NCBI GenBank assembly: GCA_017477325.1
Contig: JAFUWV010000011.1
Coordinates: forward strand, 124,001 to 188,000
Length of the DNA stretch: 64,000 nucleotides
DNA from: Paludibacteraceae bacterium
GTDB taxonomy: Bacteria > Bacteroidota > Bacteroidia > Bacteroidales > Paludibacteraceae
Direction: 5' to 3'
Below, one piece after another: positions 33,321 to 42,321 of the stretch. Position numbers and translations under genes: made by a program. Under the pieces are notes generated by a model. That model searched no databases. It saw only the letters and a program-made list of their open reading frames with translations, and was not told the origin of the DNA. The stretch's first letter is position 1. The number at the start of each line of letters is the position of its first letter.

Positions 33321-33402
33321 TGCGGCATATAGGACTCGAACCTACACGACTTGCGTCACCAGATCCTAAGTCTGGCGCGGCTACCAATTACGCCAATGCC
33401 GC
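33321..33402 (-). tRNA. tRNA-Leu (anticodon TAG)
   Basis: Minus-strand cloverleaf. Acceptor GCGGCAT pairs with ATGCCGC and the discriminator is A. The D-arm is GCGTAATTGGTAGCCGC. The anticodon stem CCAGA/TCTGG has loop CTTAGGA, giving anticodon TAG. There is a long variable arm (TGACGCAAGTCG) as expected of Leu. The T-loop is TTCGAGT. Length 82 nt, CCA not encoded. Confidence 0.95.
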
Positions 33403-33492
33403 AAGAATATTGATAATTATACAATTGACCATTTCCTATTTACAACTGACAGATTGTGAGCAGAAGAAAACAGGCAAGCGTATTTCGGACTG

Positions 33493-33524
33493 CAAAAGTA
33501 GTGCAAATATTTCAAACGTGCAAA
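33493..33524 (-). promoter_or_regulatory. Promoter of tRNA-Leu
   Basis: On the minus strand TTTG (33521-33524), 20 bp, TACTTTTG (33493-33500). Same box as that of tRNA-Asp. It overlaps the start codon of the divergent M16 peptidase gene. Confidence 0.6.
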
Positions 33525-34756
33525 TGAAAAAAGAAAATATATCATATCATGAGCTTGAGAACGGCATAAAGATAGTCCACAGAAAGACTCAGTCGCCGGT
33601 ATCGTGGTTAGGATTGATGGTGAATGCAGGTACACGCGATGAACAGAAGGCGCTGAACGGCATGGCTCATTACATAGAACACACAGTATTCAAAGGTACA
33701 GAGTCGAGAACAGCGAAGCAGATAATAAACCGCATAGAAGACATAGGCGGAGAGATAAACGCATATACCACGAAAGAAGAGACGACATTCTATGCCGCCG
33801 TACCGACGCATTACTACGGCAGAGCATTGGAACTGATAGCCGACATGGTGTTCAACCCATCCTTTCCGGAGGAAGAGACGGACAAAGAGCTCGGAGTGAT
33901 ACTGGATGAGATAGAATCGTATGAAGACTCGCCATCGGAGCTGATATATGATGATTTTGAATCGTTAATATTCAGCGGTCATCCACTTGAGATGCCCATA
34001 CTGGGAACGAGGAGAAGCTTAAAACACATAAACAAGGCGCAGACAATCAGGTTTATGCAAGAGAATTATCATACCGAGGGGATGGTATTTTTCTCAATGT
34101 CGTCGCTACCGATGAGCAAAGTGGCAGCAATGGCAGAGCAATATCTCAGCGAATGCAGATACAAAAGGGCACGCGCGCACACACGCACACAACCATTAAA
34201 TATAAAGGCTGAGGATGCATACTACCACAGGCATACACATCAAACACATGTGATGCTGGGAGGCAGAGCATACAAATTAGGTCATGAGAGGCAACCGGCA
34301 TTGTACCTACTAAACAACATGCTTGGCGGAGGCAGCATGAACTCAAGACTTAACATGTCGCTCAGAGAGCAGCGGGGACTGGTATATACTATAGAGTCAA
34401 CATACACACCACTTTCCGACACTGGCTACTGGTGCATATATTTTGCCTCAGAGCCACAGAATGCCGAGCAATGCGAACAGTTGGTCAGAGACGAGTTGAA
34501 GAGAATGACAGACAGCAAGCTCTCCGACTACTCATTAAGAAAGGCAATAAGACAACTACGCGGGCAACTTACCATATCATCGGAGAACCAAGAGAACTAT
34601 GCACTCAGAATGGCCAAACTGATGCTTCACCAAGGTGCAGCGCCCGACTGGAAGGAGACCTTTGCAACGATAGAGCAGCTCACACCGGAAATTCTGCTGG
34701 AGACAGCTCAAGAAATATTCGGGAGCGGAGAGATATGTGCAATGCGGTACATATAA
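33524..34756 (+). CDS. M16 family zinc peptidase
   Basis: A 410-residue insulinase/mitochondrial-processing-peptidase-type protein. From the ATG at 33524 it begins MKKENISYHELENGIKIVHR, the family's opening strand. The inverted zinc motif HYIEH is at 49-53 and the distal glutamate lies in KELGVILDEIESYEDSP. The second M16 domain has GGRAYKLGHERQPALYLLNNMLGGGSMNSRLNMSLREQRGLVYTIES. There is no signal peptide, so it is probably cytoplasmic. An upstream extension through the tRNA-Leu complement is not credible. It stands alone between tRNA-Leu and the Sus-like operon. The substrate is unknown. Confidence 0.92.
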   Translation: MKKENISYHELENGIKIVHRKTQSPVSWLGLMVNAGTRDEQKALNGMAHYIEHTVFKGTESRTAKQIINRIEDIGGEINAYTTKEETTFYAAVPTHYYGRALELIADMVFNPSFPEEETDKELGVILDEIESYEDSPSELIYDDFESLIFSGHPLEMPILGTRRSLKHINKAQTIRFMQENYHTEGMVFFSMSSLPMSKVAAMAEQYLSECRYKRARAHTRTQPLNIKAEDAYYHRHTHQTHVMLGGRAYKLGHERQPALYLLNNMLGGGSMNSRLNMSLREQRGLVYTIESTYTPLSDTGYWCIYFASEPQNAEQCEQLVRDELKRMTDSKLSDYSLRKAIRQLRGQLTISSENQENYALRMAKLMLHQGAAPDWKETFATIEQLTPEILLETAQEIFGSGEICAMRYI

Positions 34757-34812
34757 ACAAATCTTCCAAAAGATACAAATTTCCTTAAAATTAAAATAAA
34801 AAATGTACAAAG

Positions 34813-34835
34813 TGCAACCCAAAACAGGGGTTGCA
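34813..34835. promoter_or_regulatory. Inverted repeat ahead of the SusC promoter
   Basis: TGCAACCC, 7-nt loop, GGGTTGCA. It is 57 bp after the M16 stop and 11 bp before the SusC -33 element. It could be a weak terminator of M16 or an operator of the Sus-like operon. Confidence 0.5.
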
Positions 34836-34846
34836 GTAACATTTTA

Positions 34847-34878
34847 TTTGGTCAAGTCGGATATTTGTAGTAATTTTG
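34847..34878 (+). promoter_or_regulatory. Promoter of the Sus-like operon
   Basis: TTTG at 34847-34850, exactly 20 bp, TAATTTTG at 34871-34878. Leader to the ATG is about 35 nt. No anti-sigma/ECF pair is adjacent. Confidence 0.7.
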
Positions 34879-34919
34879 CACGCAATTTTGCATTATAACC
34901 ATGCATATTTATACATAAC

Positions 34920-37900
34920 ATGAATAAGATATACGTTTTATTATTGAGTTTCTGTCTATTATCTCTGACAGCCGTAGCACAGACGAAGGTTACGGGTGTC
35001 ATATTGGACGAGAACGGTGAAGGTGCAATCGGCGCAACGATTATGGCCGAGGGGACTAGTGTGGGCACCACGACCGACTTTGACGGAAACTTTGAGTTGA
35101 ATGTCCCTGCAGGAGTGAAGAACCTTGTGATATCGTCTGTCGGTTATGCAACGCAGAAAGTGCCGGTAAAGTCGGTCATAAAGGTTCAGCTCAAGGAAGA
35201 AACACAAATGGTACAGGAAGTTGTGGTAACCGGTATGTACCAGCAAGACAAGCGTCTGAACACAGGTTCTACCACACGCATTGACGCGGAGAAAGCCAAG
35301 TTGGACGGTGTGGCAGATATAAGCCGAAGTCTTGAAGGCCGTGCTGCCGGTGTGAGCGTACAGAACGTAAGCGGTACGTTCGGTACCGCCCCAAAGATAC
35401 GTATGCGTGGTGCAACGAGTATCTATGGTTCGTCAAAACCTCTGTGGGTGGTTGACGGTGTGATAATGGAAGACGCAGTGGAAGTGGATGCAGAATCGCT
35501 CTCTTCGGGTGACGCTGTGACCCTTATTTCGTCTGCAATTGCAGGTTTGAATGCCGATGATATTGAGAGTTTCCAAATCTTGAAAGACGGTAGTGCAACC
35601 AGTATCTACGGTGCTCGCGCCATGGCCGGTGTGATTGTTGTGACAACGAAGAAAGGCCAGCAGGGACAGAGCAAGATCAACTACACAGGTGAGTTCTCCA
35701 TCCGTCTCAAACCAAGTTACAACGAGTTCAACATCAGCAACTCGCAGGAGCAGATGAACATCTACCGTGAGATGGAGCAGAAAGGCTGGCTGGAGTTTGC
35801 CAACCTTGCAAAAGCGCATACATCAGGTATATACGGAAAGATGTATCAACTGATAAACACCTATGATCCGGCAACAGGCACTTACGGTCTTGCAAACACC
35901 GCAAGCGCCAGGAACTTGTATCTGAGGGAAGCCGAATACAGAAATACTGATTGGTTTGACTTGCTTTTCAAGAACACAGTGACTCAGACTCACTCAATCA
36001 GCATCTCCGGAGGTACAGACAGAGCACGTTTCTACACCTCAATGTCGGCCATGTACGACCCGGGATGGACATTGTCGAGCGACGTGCAGCGTTACACAGT
36101 GAATGCGAATGCTTCGTTTGACATAACGAAGAAGCTGACTCTGTCGCTGTTGACATCGGATTCTTACCGCAAGCAGAAAGCTCCCGGTACACTTTCGCAG
36201 GAGGCTGACGTGGTAACAGGTGAGGTGAAGCGTGACTTCGACATCAACCCATATAGTTATGCATTGAACGCTTCGCGCGCAATGGATCCGAAAGAGACAT
36301 ATACGCGTAACTACTGCGGCTTCAATATCTTTGACGAATTGGACAATAACTACATAGAACTTGGTGTTACTGACGTCAAGTTCCAAGCCGACTTGACATA
36401 CAAGCCCATCAAAGGTCTGTCGTTCACAGCATTGGCAGCATACCGCTATCAGAGTTCGACCAATGAGCATCACGTGAAAGACCAGTCGAACCAAGCTCGT
36501 GCTTACCGTGCAGGTATTGAACCGGAGGATGCAACCATCCGTGACTCCAACCCGTTCCTCTACACTGATCCTGATGACGAGAACGCTCTTCCCGAGACTA
36601 TTCTTCCGAAGGGTGGCATGTACTTCATGAATCAGTACAAGATGTCGCAGTTTGACCTGCGTCTGTCGGGTACATACAACACTGCTATCAAGGAGAAGCA
36701 CATCTTGAACTTCTTTGCAGGTATGGAGCTCAACTCGACCAACCGTAACACTATTGGTTTCAATGGCTATGGTTTCTGCTACGATGATGGCCGCACACCG
36801 TTTGTTGACTACAAACTATTCAAGCAGCAGGTAGAAGAAGGTGGTACATATTATGCCAACTCATGGCGCTATGCCCGCAGTATGGCATTCTTCGCAACCG
36901 GCACATACTCATATTTGGGAAGATACAACATCAACCTGACCGGTCGCTATGAAGGAACCAACGGTTTGGGCAAGACTCAAACTGCCCGCTGGTTACCGAC
37001 ATGGAACGTAGGTGCAAGCTGGAATGCTCACGAAGAAGAGTGGTTTGCTCCTGCAAGCGACGTGCTTTCGACTGCAACTCTGAAGGCATCGTACTCACTG
37101 ACTGCCGACCGTTGCCCCTACGGCTATTCGTATGCAGAGCCAATGTTTACCAGTTCGTCAGCATGGCGTCCGAACGCTGCAGCACAAGAGCTCGTGATTG
37201 ACCTTGCACTGCTCGGAAACTCGGAACTGACTTACGAGAAGAAATATGAGTTTAACGGCGGTGTAAGCTTGGGATTCCTGAAGAACAGAATCAACCTTGA
37301 TGTGGATGCATACTATCGCGACAACTTCGACCTGATCGGTCCTACCTACACAACAGGTATCGGCGGTGAGAGCATCAAATATGCCAACGTGGCTACGATG
37401 AAATCGTCGGGTGTGGAGGTAACAATATCAACCACCAACATCAAGACCAACGACTTCAAGTGGACAACCGACCTTACATTCTCGTACACTCATAACCGAA
37501 TCACCAAACTCGACTCGCGCGTAAACGTAATGTCACTGGTATCGGGCTCGGGTTATGCACGCGAAGGTTATCCGGTACGTTCGCTATTCTCCATCCCGTT
37601 TGTAGGACTTAATGATGAAGGTCTGCCACAGTTTATCAACCAAGACAACGAGGTGACCGTGACCGACATCAATTTCCAAGAGATCGAGAATACCAACTTC
37701 CTGAAATATGAAGGTCCTACTGACCCGACTATCACAGGCGGTTTCGGCAACATCTTCACATACAAAGGCTTTACGCTGAATATCTTCATGACATACTCGT
37801 TTGGCAACGTAGTACGTCTTGACCCGATATTCTCTTCAAGTTACGATGACATCACAGCCCTTCCGCGTGATTTCCGCAACCGTTGGACATTGCCGGGCGA

Positions 37901-38246
37901 CGAGAAGGTGACCAACATTCCTGTGATTGCCTCCACGCGCCAAGTGCAGACCTACGGTAGTTACAACTTGAGAACAGCATACAATGCATATAACTATTCG
38001 ACAGAGCGTATAGCAAAAGGCGACTTCATCCGTATGAAAGAGATTTCACTGATGTACGCTATACCTGCCAAGTACTTAAGCAATGTGGCACTTAACAGTG
38101 CAAGTTTGAAACTGCAAGTAACCAATCCGTTCCTTGTTTACTCTGACCGCAAGTTGAATGGTCAAGACCCCGAGTTCTTCAACTCCGGCGGTGTAGCAAC
38201 CCCTATGGCAAAGCAATTTACACTTACTGCCCGTATCGGATTCTAA
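34920..38246 (+). CDS. SusC/RagA-family TonB-dependent outer-membrane transporter
   Basis: A 1108-residue TonB-linked barrel. The signal peptide ends LTAVAQ. A carboxypeptidase-regulatory-like domain (about 22-110, TKVTGVILDENGEGAIGATIMAEGTSVGTTTDFDGNFEL) leads into the plug (about 115-240, VVVTGMYQQDKRLNTGSTTRID). The plug contains the SusC signature region (GRAAGVSVQNVSGTFGTAPKIRMRGATSIYGSSKPLWVVDGV). A 22-strand-type barrel runs to ARIGF. It is the energised channel paired with the SusD-like lid encoded 42 nt downstream. The substrate is not a known glycan: the operon carries a zinc metallohydrolase and DUF4302 instead of glycosidases, which suggests a peptide or other non-sugar ligand (inference). 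Confidence 0.95.
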   Translation: MNKIYVLLLSFCLLSLTAVAQTKVTGVILDENGEGAIGATIMAEGTSVGTTTDFDGNFELNVPAGVKNLVISSVGYATQKVPVKSVIKVQLKEETQMVQEVVVTGMYQQDKRLNTGSTTRIDAEKAKLDGVADISRSLEGRAAGVSVQNVSGTFGTAPKIRMRGATSIYGSSKPLWVVDGVIMEDAVEVDAESLSSGDAVTLISSAIAGLNADDIESFQILKDGSATSIYGARAMAGVIVVTTKKGQQGQSKINYTGEFSIRLKPSYNEFNISNSQEQMNIYREMEQKGWLEFANLAKAHTSGIYGKMYQLINTYDPATGTYGLANTASARNLYLREAEYRNTDWFDLLFKNTVTQTHSISISGGTDRARFYTSMSAMYDPGWTLSSDVQRYTVNANASFDITKKLTLSLLTSDSYRKQKAPGTLSQEADVVTGEVKRDFDINPYSYALNASRAMDPKETYTRNYCGFNIFDELDNNYIELGVTDVKFQADLTYKPIKGLSFTALAAYRYQSSTNEHHVKDQSNQARAYRAGIEPEDATIRDSNPFLYTDPDDENALPETILPKGGMYFMNQYKMSQFDLRLSGTYNTAIKEKHILNFFAGMELNSTNRNTIGFNGYGFCYDDGRTPFVDYKLFKQQVEEGGTYYANSWRYARSMAFFATGTYSYLGRYNINLTGRYEGTNGLGKTQTARWLPTWNVGASWNAHEEEWFAPASDVLSTATLKASYSLTADRCPYGYSYAEPMFTSSSAWRPNAAAQELVIDLALLGNSELTYEKKYEFNGGVSLGFLKNRINLDVDAYYRDNFDLIGPTYTTGIGGESIKYANVATMKSSGVEVTISTTNIKTNDFKWTTDLTFSYTHNRITKLDSRVNVMSLVSGSGYAREGYPVRSLFSIPFVGLNDEGLPQFINQDNEVTVTDINFQEIENTNFLKYEGPTDPTITGGFGNIFTYKGFTLNIFMTYSFGNVVRLDPIFSSSYDDITALPRDFRNRWTLPGDEKVTNIPVIASTRQVQTYGSYNLRTAYNAYNYSTERIAKGDFIRMKEISLMYAIPAKYLSNVALNSASLKLQVTNPFLVYSDRKLNGQDPEFFNSGGVATPMAKQFTLTARIGF

Positions 38247-38288
38247 GTTAGTTAATAATGAATAGTGAATAGCATTTATATAGAGATT

Positions 38289-39947
38289 ATGAAGAAGTAC
38301 ATATATATAATAATGTTTGCCATGGTTGCAGGACTGAGTGCTTGCAATTTCCTTGACAAAGACCCTGACGACCGTGCTACCATCACCTCTTTCGACCAAG
38401 TGAAGAAGCTGATGGGTTCAGCCTACTCAACTGCCGACTTCGCTTTTGTATGCGAATTCAGTTCTGACAATATCGTTGACAACAACTCAGAAGACGGCAC
38501 ATTCACCCGCTACAACCTATCCGTGAACAAAGGTGAGGTAGAGAATGAAGTGTTTGCATGGCAGCCTGCAGTGAGTGCCGGCAGTAACGACGGCGACTCA
38601 CCTGTAAGCATCTGGAGCCGCGCATACAAAGCTATCGCAGTAGCGAACCATGCTCTTGAGATAATGGACAACCTTGAAGCTGAAGGCAGCAAAGAGGACT
38701 TTACAGAAGTACGTGCAGAAGCTTATCTCTGCCGCGCTTACAACCACTTCGTGCTTGCCAACGTGTTCTGCATGGCATATCGCGACTCGGCATTGAGCAC
38801 CCAGGATGTAGGTGTTCCGTACATGGAGACTCCTGAGAAAGTAGTATATTCGAATGCTGACCGTGGCACACTGACAGAGTTGTATGAGAAAATAGAGGCA
38901 GACCTGCAAAAGGGTCTTGCAGGTGTAAGTGACAACTACTCACAGCCAAAGTATCACTTCAACAAGCAGGCAGCATACGCTTTTGCAGCACGTTTCTACT
39001 TGTACAAACGTGACTATGACAACGTGATAAAGTATGCTACAATGGCACTCGGAAGCAATCCGATGAGCTGCATGAGAACTGAGTATTGGTCGAAATCGTA
39101 TTCCACGCAGGATGCTCTGTTGTATGCATATTCCAACACGACATCACCGAGTAATTTTCTTCTAACGACTACCTACTCTACCTTCTACCGCTCGCTGAAC
39201 GGACGTTATGCTTGCAACCGTCAGGCATCACGCGCATCGATATACGGTCAAGGACCGACATGGCAGAACTTTACTTTCCACCCGTGCTATCAGAAAGTGC
39301 AAGGACTGTATCTGCGCGGCAGTCAGGACTACGGTTTGTTCTATGTGCACACAGGAGAGTATTTCGAATACACAGACAAGGTGGCAGGTATAGGCTATGT
39401 ACATAACGTAAACCCGACTTTCACCGGTGAGGAGACACTGCTCTGCCGCGCTGAGGCATACATCATGAAGAAAGAGTATGACAAAGCATTCGCCGACCTG
39501 CAAGTATGGGACGAGAGCAGAAAAGTAGGTACAACAGAGAAACTGGCGACTCTGACTGAGAGTCTGATTGAGAGTTTCTACGCTTCAAATCCGATTGTAA
39601 GCGGTGTAGTAGTACCCCGTTCAACCCAACTGCACTGCTCCGATATATGCCCTGACTGGGTGATAGACAACAAACAGTTCTTATGGCTTAACTGCGTACT
39701 GCATTTCCGTCGTATAGAGACCATACACGAGGGACTGCGCTGGTTTGACATAAAACGCTACGGTATAGAGGTAAGGCACAAACAGGGACTCAACCCCGAA
39801 ATGATACTTACATGGAACGACCCGCGCAGAGCGATACAAATACCTTCAACGGTGATAGAAGCAGGTATGGCTCCAAACCCGACTGCAATACCTGAGACCG
39901 TAGAAGACGCTGTAGTATTCACGGGAAGTTGCAAGGAGGGTGAATAG
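38289..39947 (+). CDS. SusD/RagB-family outer-membrane lipoprotein
   Basis: A 552-residue substrate-capture lid for the SusC-like channel. Lipoprotein signal MKKYIYIIMFAMVAGLSACN with cysteine at 19; the upstream start at 38265 would spoil this signal. TPR-like helices include SIWSRAYKAIAVANHALEIM, RAEAYLCRAYNHFVLANVFCMAYRD and KYHFNKQAAYAFAARFYLYKRDY. The late RagB/SusD segment has WLNCVLHFRRIETIHEGLRWFDIKRYG. It is followed 39 nt later by the metallohydrolase gene, the gap being filled by GAATAGATAATAG repeats. Confidence 0.95.
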   Translation: MKKYIYIIMFAMVAGLSACNFLDKDPDDRATITSFDQVKKLMGSAYSTADFAFVCEFSSDNIVDNNSEDGTFTRYNLSVNKGEVENEVFAWQPAVSAGSNDGDSPVSIWSRAYKAIAVANHALEIMDNLEAEGSKEDFTEVRAEAYLCRAYNHFVLANVFCMAYRDSALSTQDVGVPYMETPEKVVYSNADRGTLTELYEKIEADLQKGLAGVSDNYSQPKYHFNKQAAYAFAARFYLYKRDYDNVIKYATMALGSNPMSCMRTEYWSKSYSTQDALLYAYSNTTSPSNFLLTTTYSTFYRSLNGRYACNRQASRASIYGQGPTWQNFTFHPCYQKVQGLYLRGSQDYGLFYVHTGEYFEYTDKVAGIGYVHNVNPTFTGEETLLCRAEAYIMKKEYDKAFADLQVWDESRKVGTTEKLATLTESLIESFYASNPIVSGVVVPRSTQLHCSDICPDWVIDNKQFLWLNCVLHFRRIETIHEGLRWFDIKRYGIEVRHKQGLNPEMILTWNDPRRAIQIPSTVIEAGMAPNPTAIPETVEDAVVFTGSCKEGE

Positions 39948-39986
39948 CGAATAGATAATAGTGAATAGCGAATAGATAATAGCGAT
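39948..39986. repeat. Degenerate GCGAATAGATAATAG tandem repeat
   Basis: Three to four copies of GAATAG/AATAGT units fill the spacer from the SusD stop to the next ATG. Related repeats occur at 38251-38275, 51336-51375 and 62748-62775. Confidence 0.65.
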
Positions 39987-40958
39987 ATGAAAAATATAAG
40001 ATATATATTAATATTGGTACTGGTGGCAGGGATAGCAAGTTCCTGCAAAGAAAAGTTAGATCCTCAGAGTATATTTCCAGAGGTAAGTGAGTCGCTTGAC
40101 CCCGCATCATATAGTTTCCAACTCGACTCATTCTGCAAGAAGAACTTTCAGGAAATATATAACGTAGAGTTCCGCTACCAGATGCAGGACATAAGTTCTA
40201 ACATGAACTTCAACCTTGTGCCATGCACTTACGATGATGCTATCACGATGGCAGTGATGGCAAAATACCTTTGGTGGGATGTATATACAAAAGTAACCGG
40301 CAGCCATGAGTTCCTGCAGAAATATGGTCCGAGAATCATCTGTTTGATAGGTTCGGCAGGTCATAATGCAACAGGATCAGTGACACTTGGTGTGGCTCAG
40401 GGCGGTTTGAAAGTAACATTGCACGCATTGAACTACATCGACCCTTCAAACGTAGCAACACTCAACGAGTACTACTTCAAGACGATGCACCATGAGTTCT
40501 CCCACATTCTGCACCAGACAAAGACCTACCCTGCCGAGTTCCGTACGATATCAGCCGGCTGGTACAAGCCCAATGGTTGGGAAGAGCGTTCCGAACAAGA
40601 GGCCCGCAGCCTGGGATTCACCGGCAACTACGGTTCAAGCCAGGAGCGTGAGGACTTCGTTGAGATCATTGCCAACTACATAGTGAAGACAGACGATGAG
40701 TGGGCATCGATGATGAGTGATGCAGCAAAAGGCTGGAAGCAAGACGACAACGGCACACTGCACCAGTTGGAAGACGACCCTGACGGAGTGGACGGCCCTG
40801 CAGTAATCGAACAGAAACTAACCATAGCCCGTACATGGCTGCATGATGAGTGGAACATTGAACTTGACTCACTGAGAAAAGAGGTACAGACACGTCAAGC
40901 TAACATGAATATTGACTCACTTCGCAACCAGGTACTAACCATTGGAACAGGAGAATAA
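39987..40958 (+). CDS. Substrate-import-associated zinc metallohydrolase lipoprotein
   Basis: A 323-residue lipoprotein (MKNIRYILILVLVAGIASSC, cysteine at 20) with a zincin motif HHEFSHILH (His169, Glu170, His173). A downstream SQEREDFVEIIANYI provides a plausible third ligand. This is the zinc-binding metallopeptidase family that regularly accompanies SusC/SusD pairs in Bacteroidetes (the substrate-import-associated metallohydrolase group). It probably sits on the outer membrane and trims the imported ligand. Between SusD and DUF4302 genes, 20 nt before the latter. Confidence 0.88.
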   Translation: MKNIRYILILVLVAGIASSCKEKLDPQSIFPEVSESLDPASYSFQLDSFCKKNFQEIYNVEFRYQMQDISSNMNFNLVPCTYDDAITMAVMAKYLWWDVYTKVTGSHEFLQKYGPRIICLIGSAGHNATGSVTLGVAQGGLKVTLHALNYIDPSNVATLNEYYFKTMHHEFSHILHQTKTYPAEFRTISAGWYKPNGWEERSEQEARSLGFTGNYGSSQEREDFVEIIANYIVKTDDEWASMMSDAAKGWKQDDNGTLHQLEDDPDGVDGPAVIEQKLTIARTWLHDEWNIELDSLRKEVQTRQANMNIDSLRNQVLTIGTGE

Positions 40959-40978
40959 ACAGATAGGAGGATAAGAAT

Positions 40979-42289
40979 ATGAAGAAGACATATATACAGA
41001 TATTGCTGGCTGCTACACTGCTTTCTGCATGCTCACCACGCGTTGCAGACATCTTCGATGACACTGCAGTGGTGCGCTTGGAGCAGAACCGTGATGCCGT
41101 GAAAGAAAGACTGATGAAAGCAGAGAACGGCTGGGTGATGCAATATTTCGCCGTTTCAGACCAAACAACCTCAGATACTTTAAGACACAAAGGATACACT
41201 TTCCTCTTTAAGTTCCAGAACGATGGTACAGTAATAGTAGGTGCACCGGTTGACGGCAAATACAAGACTGAGACCAGTCTGTGGGACATTATCAGCGACA
41301 ACAGCACAGTGCTCACATTCAATTCGTTCAACAGCATATTCCACTACTACAGCAATCCTGACCCGGCTCTCGGTCTTTGGGGAGCAGACGGAACAGGAAT
41401 AGGCGGAGACTACGAGTTTATGGTGCTGGAATACAACGAGAAAGAGAACTATCAGTTGCTGAAAGGCAAGAAACGCAGTTGCTATGTACGCTTGTACCCG
41501 ATGGCTACAGGTCAGGATTGGGAAGAGTATTTTACAAAGTTGGACAGCATGGACAAGTTCTTGTTTGAAGAGAATCTGCCTCTTGGAATGTACGTCGAAG
41601 CCAAGCATTTGTCTCTGTACAACGGGCCGACACACGAATTCCGTGTGTTTGAGTTTGGAGCCGACACATTAGGTGGCGGAGAGTATCACGGCTTCATAGT
41701 TACCGAGAACGGCATCCGTCTGCATGACAATGAAGTCTCCGAACAGAAGATCAATCGCGCTTCATTCAATCTTAATGCCGACAAGACACGTCTTGTGTCG
41801 GTACTTGACGAAAACATCTACATTGAGATGGAAGGCAGCACGGCTTTCGAGTCGAGCATAGCACACGGCACTGTATGGAAAGCGGATTCAGCCTCACTTA
41901 CAAGCAGCATAACAGCAGCTATCAGCACATTGGAAGAGCATCTGCATAATGGTGTCGGAAGTGCAAAGGGTAACAAAAATGCCAGAATACTTCGAGTAGG
42001 GTTCTCCAAAGCAAACAAAGTTACATTGGATGTATATTACTCCAGCAACGGCAAGAACGAACTTAAAGACCAGTACTACTTTGACTACAAGATGGAAGGC
42101 GGCAATATTCAGCTCACATACGATGGCAATTATGGACAACATAACCTGATAAACTATAATGGCGAGGACTTCGTGAAAGCATTTGACGGCACATACAGTT
42201 TCAAGATTCTTGAGCCTTTCCACCCGTCAAAGGGACTTCAGATGAGCAAAACCGATGACGCCAACTTCACGATGACACTGGAACAATAA
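40979..42289 (+). CDS. DUF4302 lipoprotein
   Basis: A 436-residue lipoprotein (MKKTYIQILLAATLLSACSP, cysteine at 18). The N-terminal segment RVADIFDDTAVVRLEQNRDAVKERLMKAENGWVMQYF and the following FLFKFQNDGTVIV identify DUF4302, a family found next to SusC/SusD and the metallohydrolase. Beta-rich throughout, no catalytic motif visible. Predicted surface-exposed ligand-binding protein of the same uptake operon. Function unassigned. Confidence 0.85.
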   Translation: MKKTYIQILLAATLLSACSPRVADIFDDTAVVRLEQNRDAVKERLMKAENGWVMQYFAVSDQTTSDTLRHKGYTFLFKFQNDGTVIVGAPVDGKYKTETSLWDIISDNSTVLTFNSFNSIFHYYSNPDPALGLWGADGTGIGGDYEFMVLEYNEKENYQLLKGKKRSCYVRLYPMATGQDWEEYFTKLDSMDKFLFEENLPLGMYVEAKHLSLYNGPTHEFRVFEFGADTLGGGEYHGFIVTENGIRLHDNEVSEQKINRASFNLNADKTRLVSVLDENIYIEMEGSTAFESSIAHGTVWKADSASLTSSITAAISTLEEHLHNGVGSAKGNKNARILRVGFSKANKVTLDVYYSSNGKNELKDQYYFDYKMEGGNIQLTYDGNYGQHNLINYNGEDFVKAFDGTYSFKILEPFHPSKGLQMSKTDDANFTMTLEQ

Positions 42290-42321
42290 TACAGATGTGA
42301 CACTACTAAAAGCATAGATAT

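Noticed and set aside
33317..33523. N-terminal extension of the M16 peptidase
   Set aside because: It would translate the complement of tRNA-Leu.
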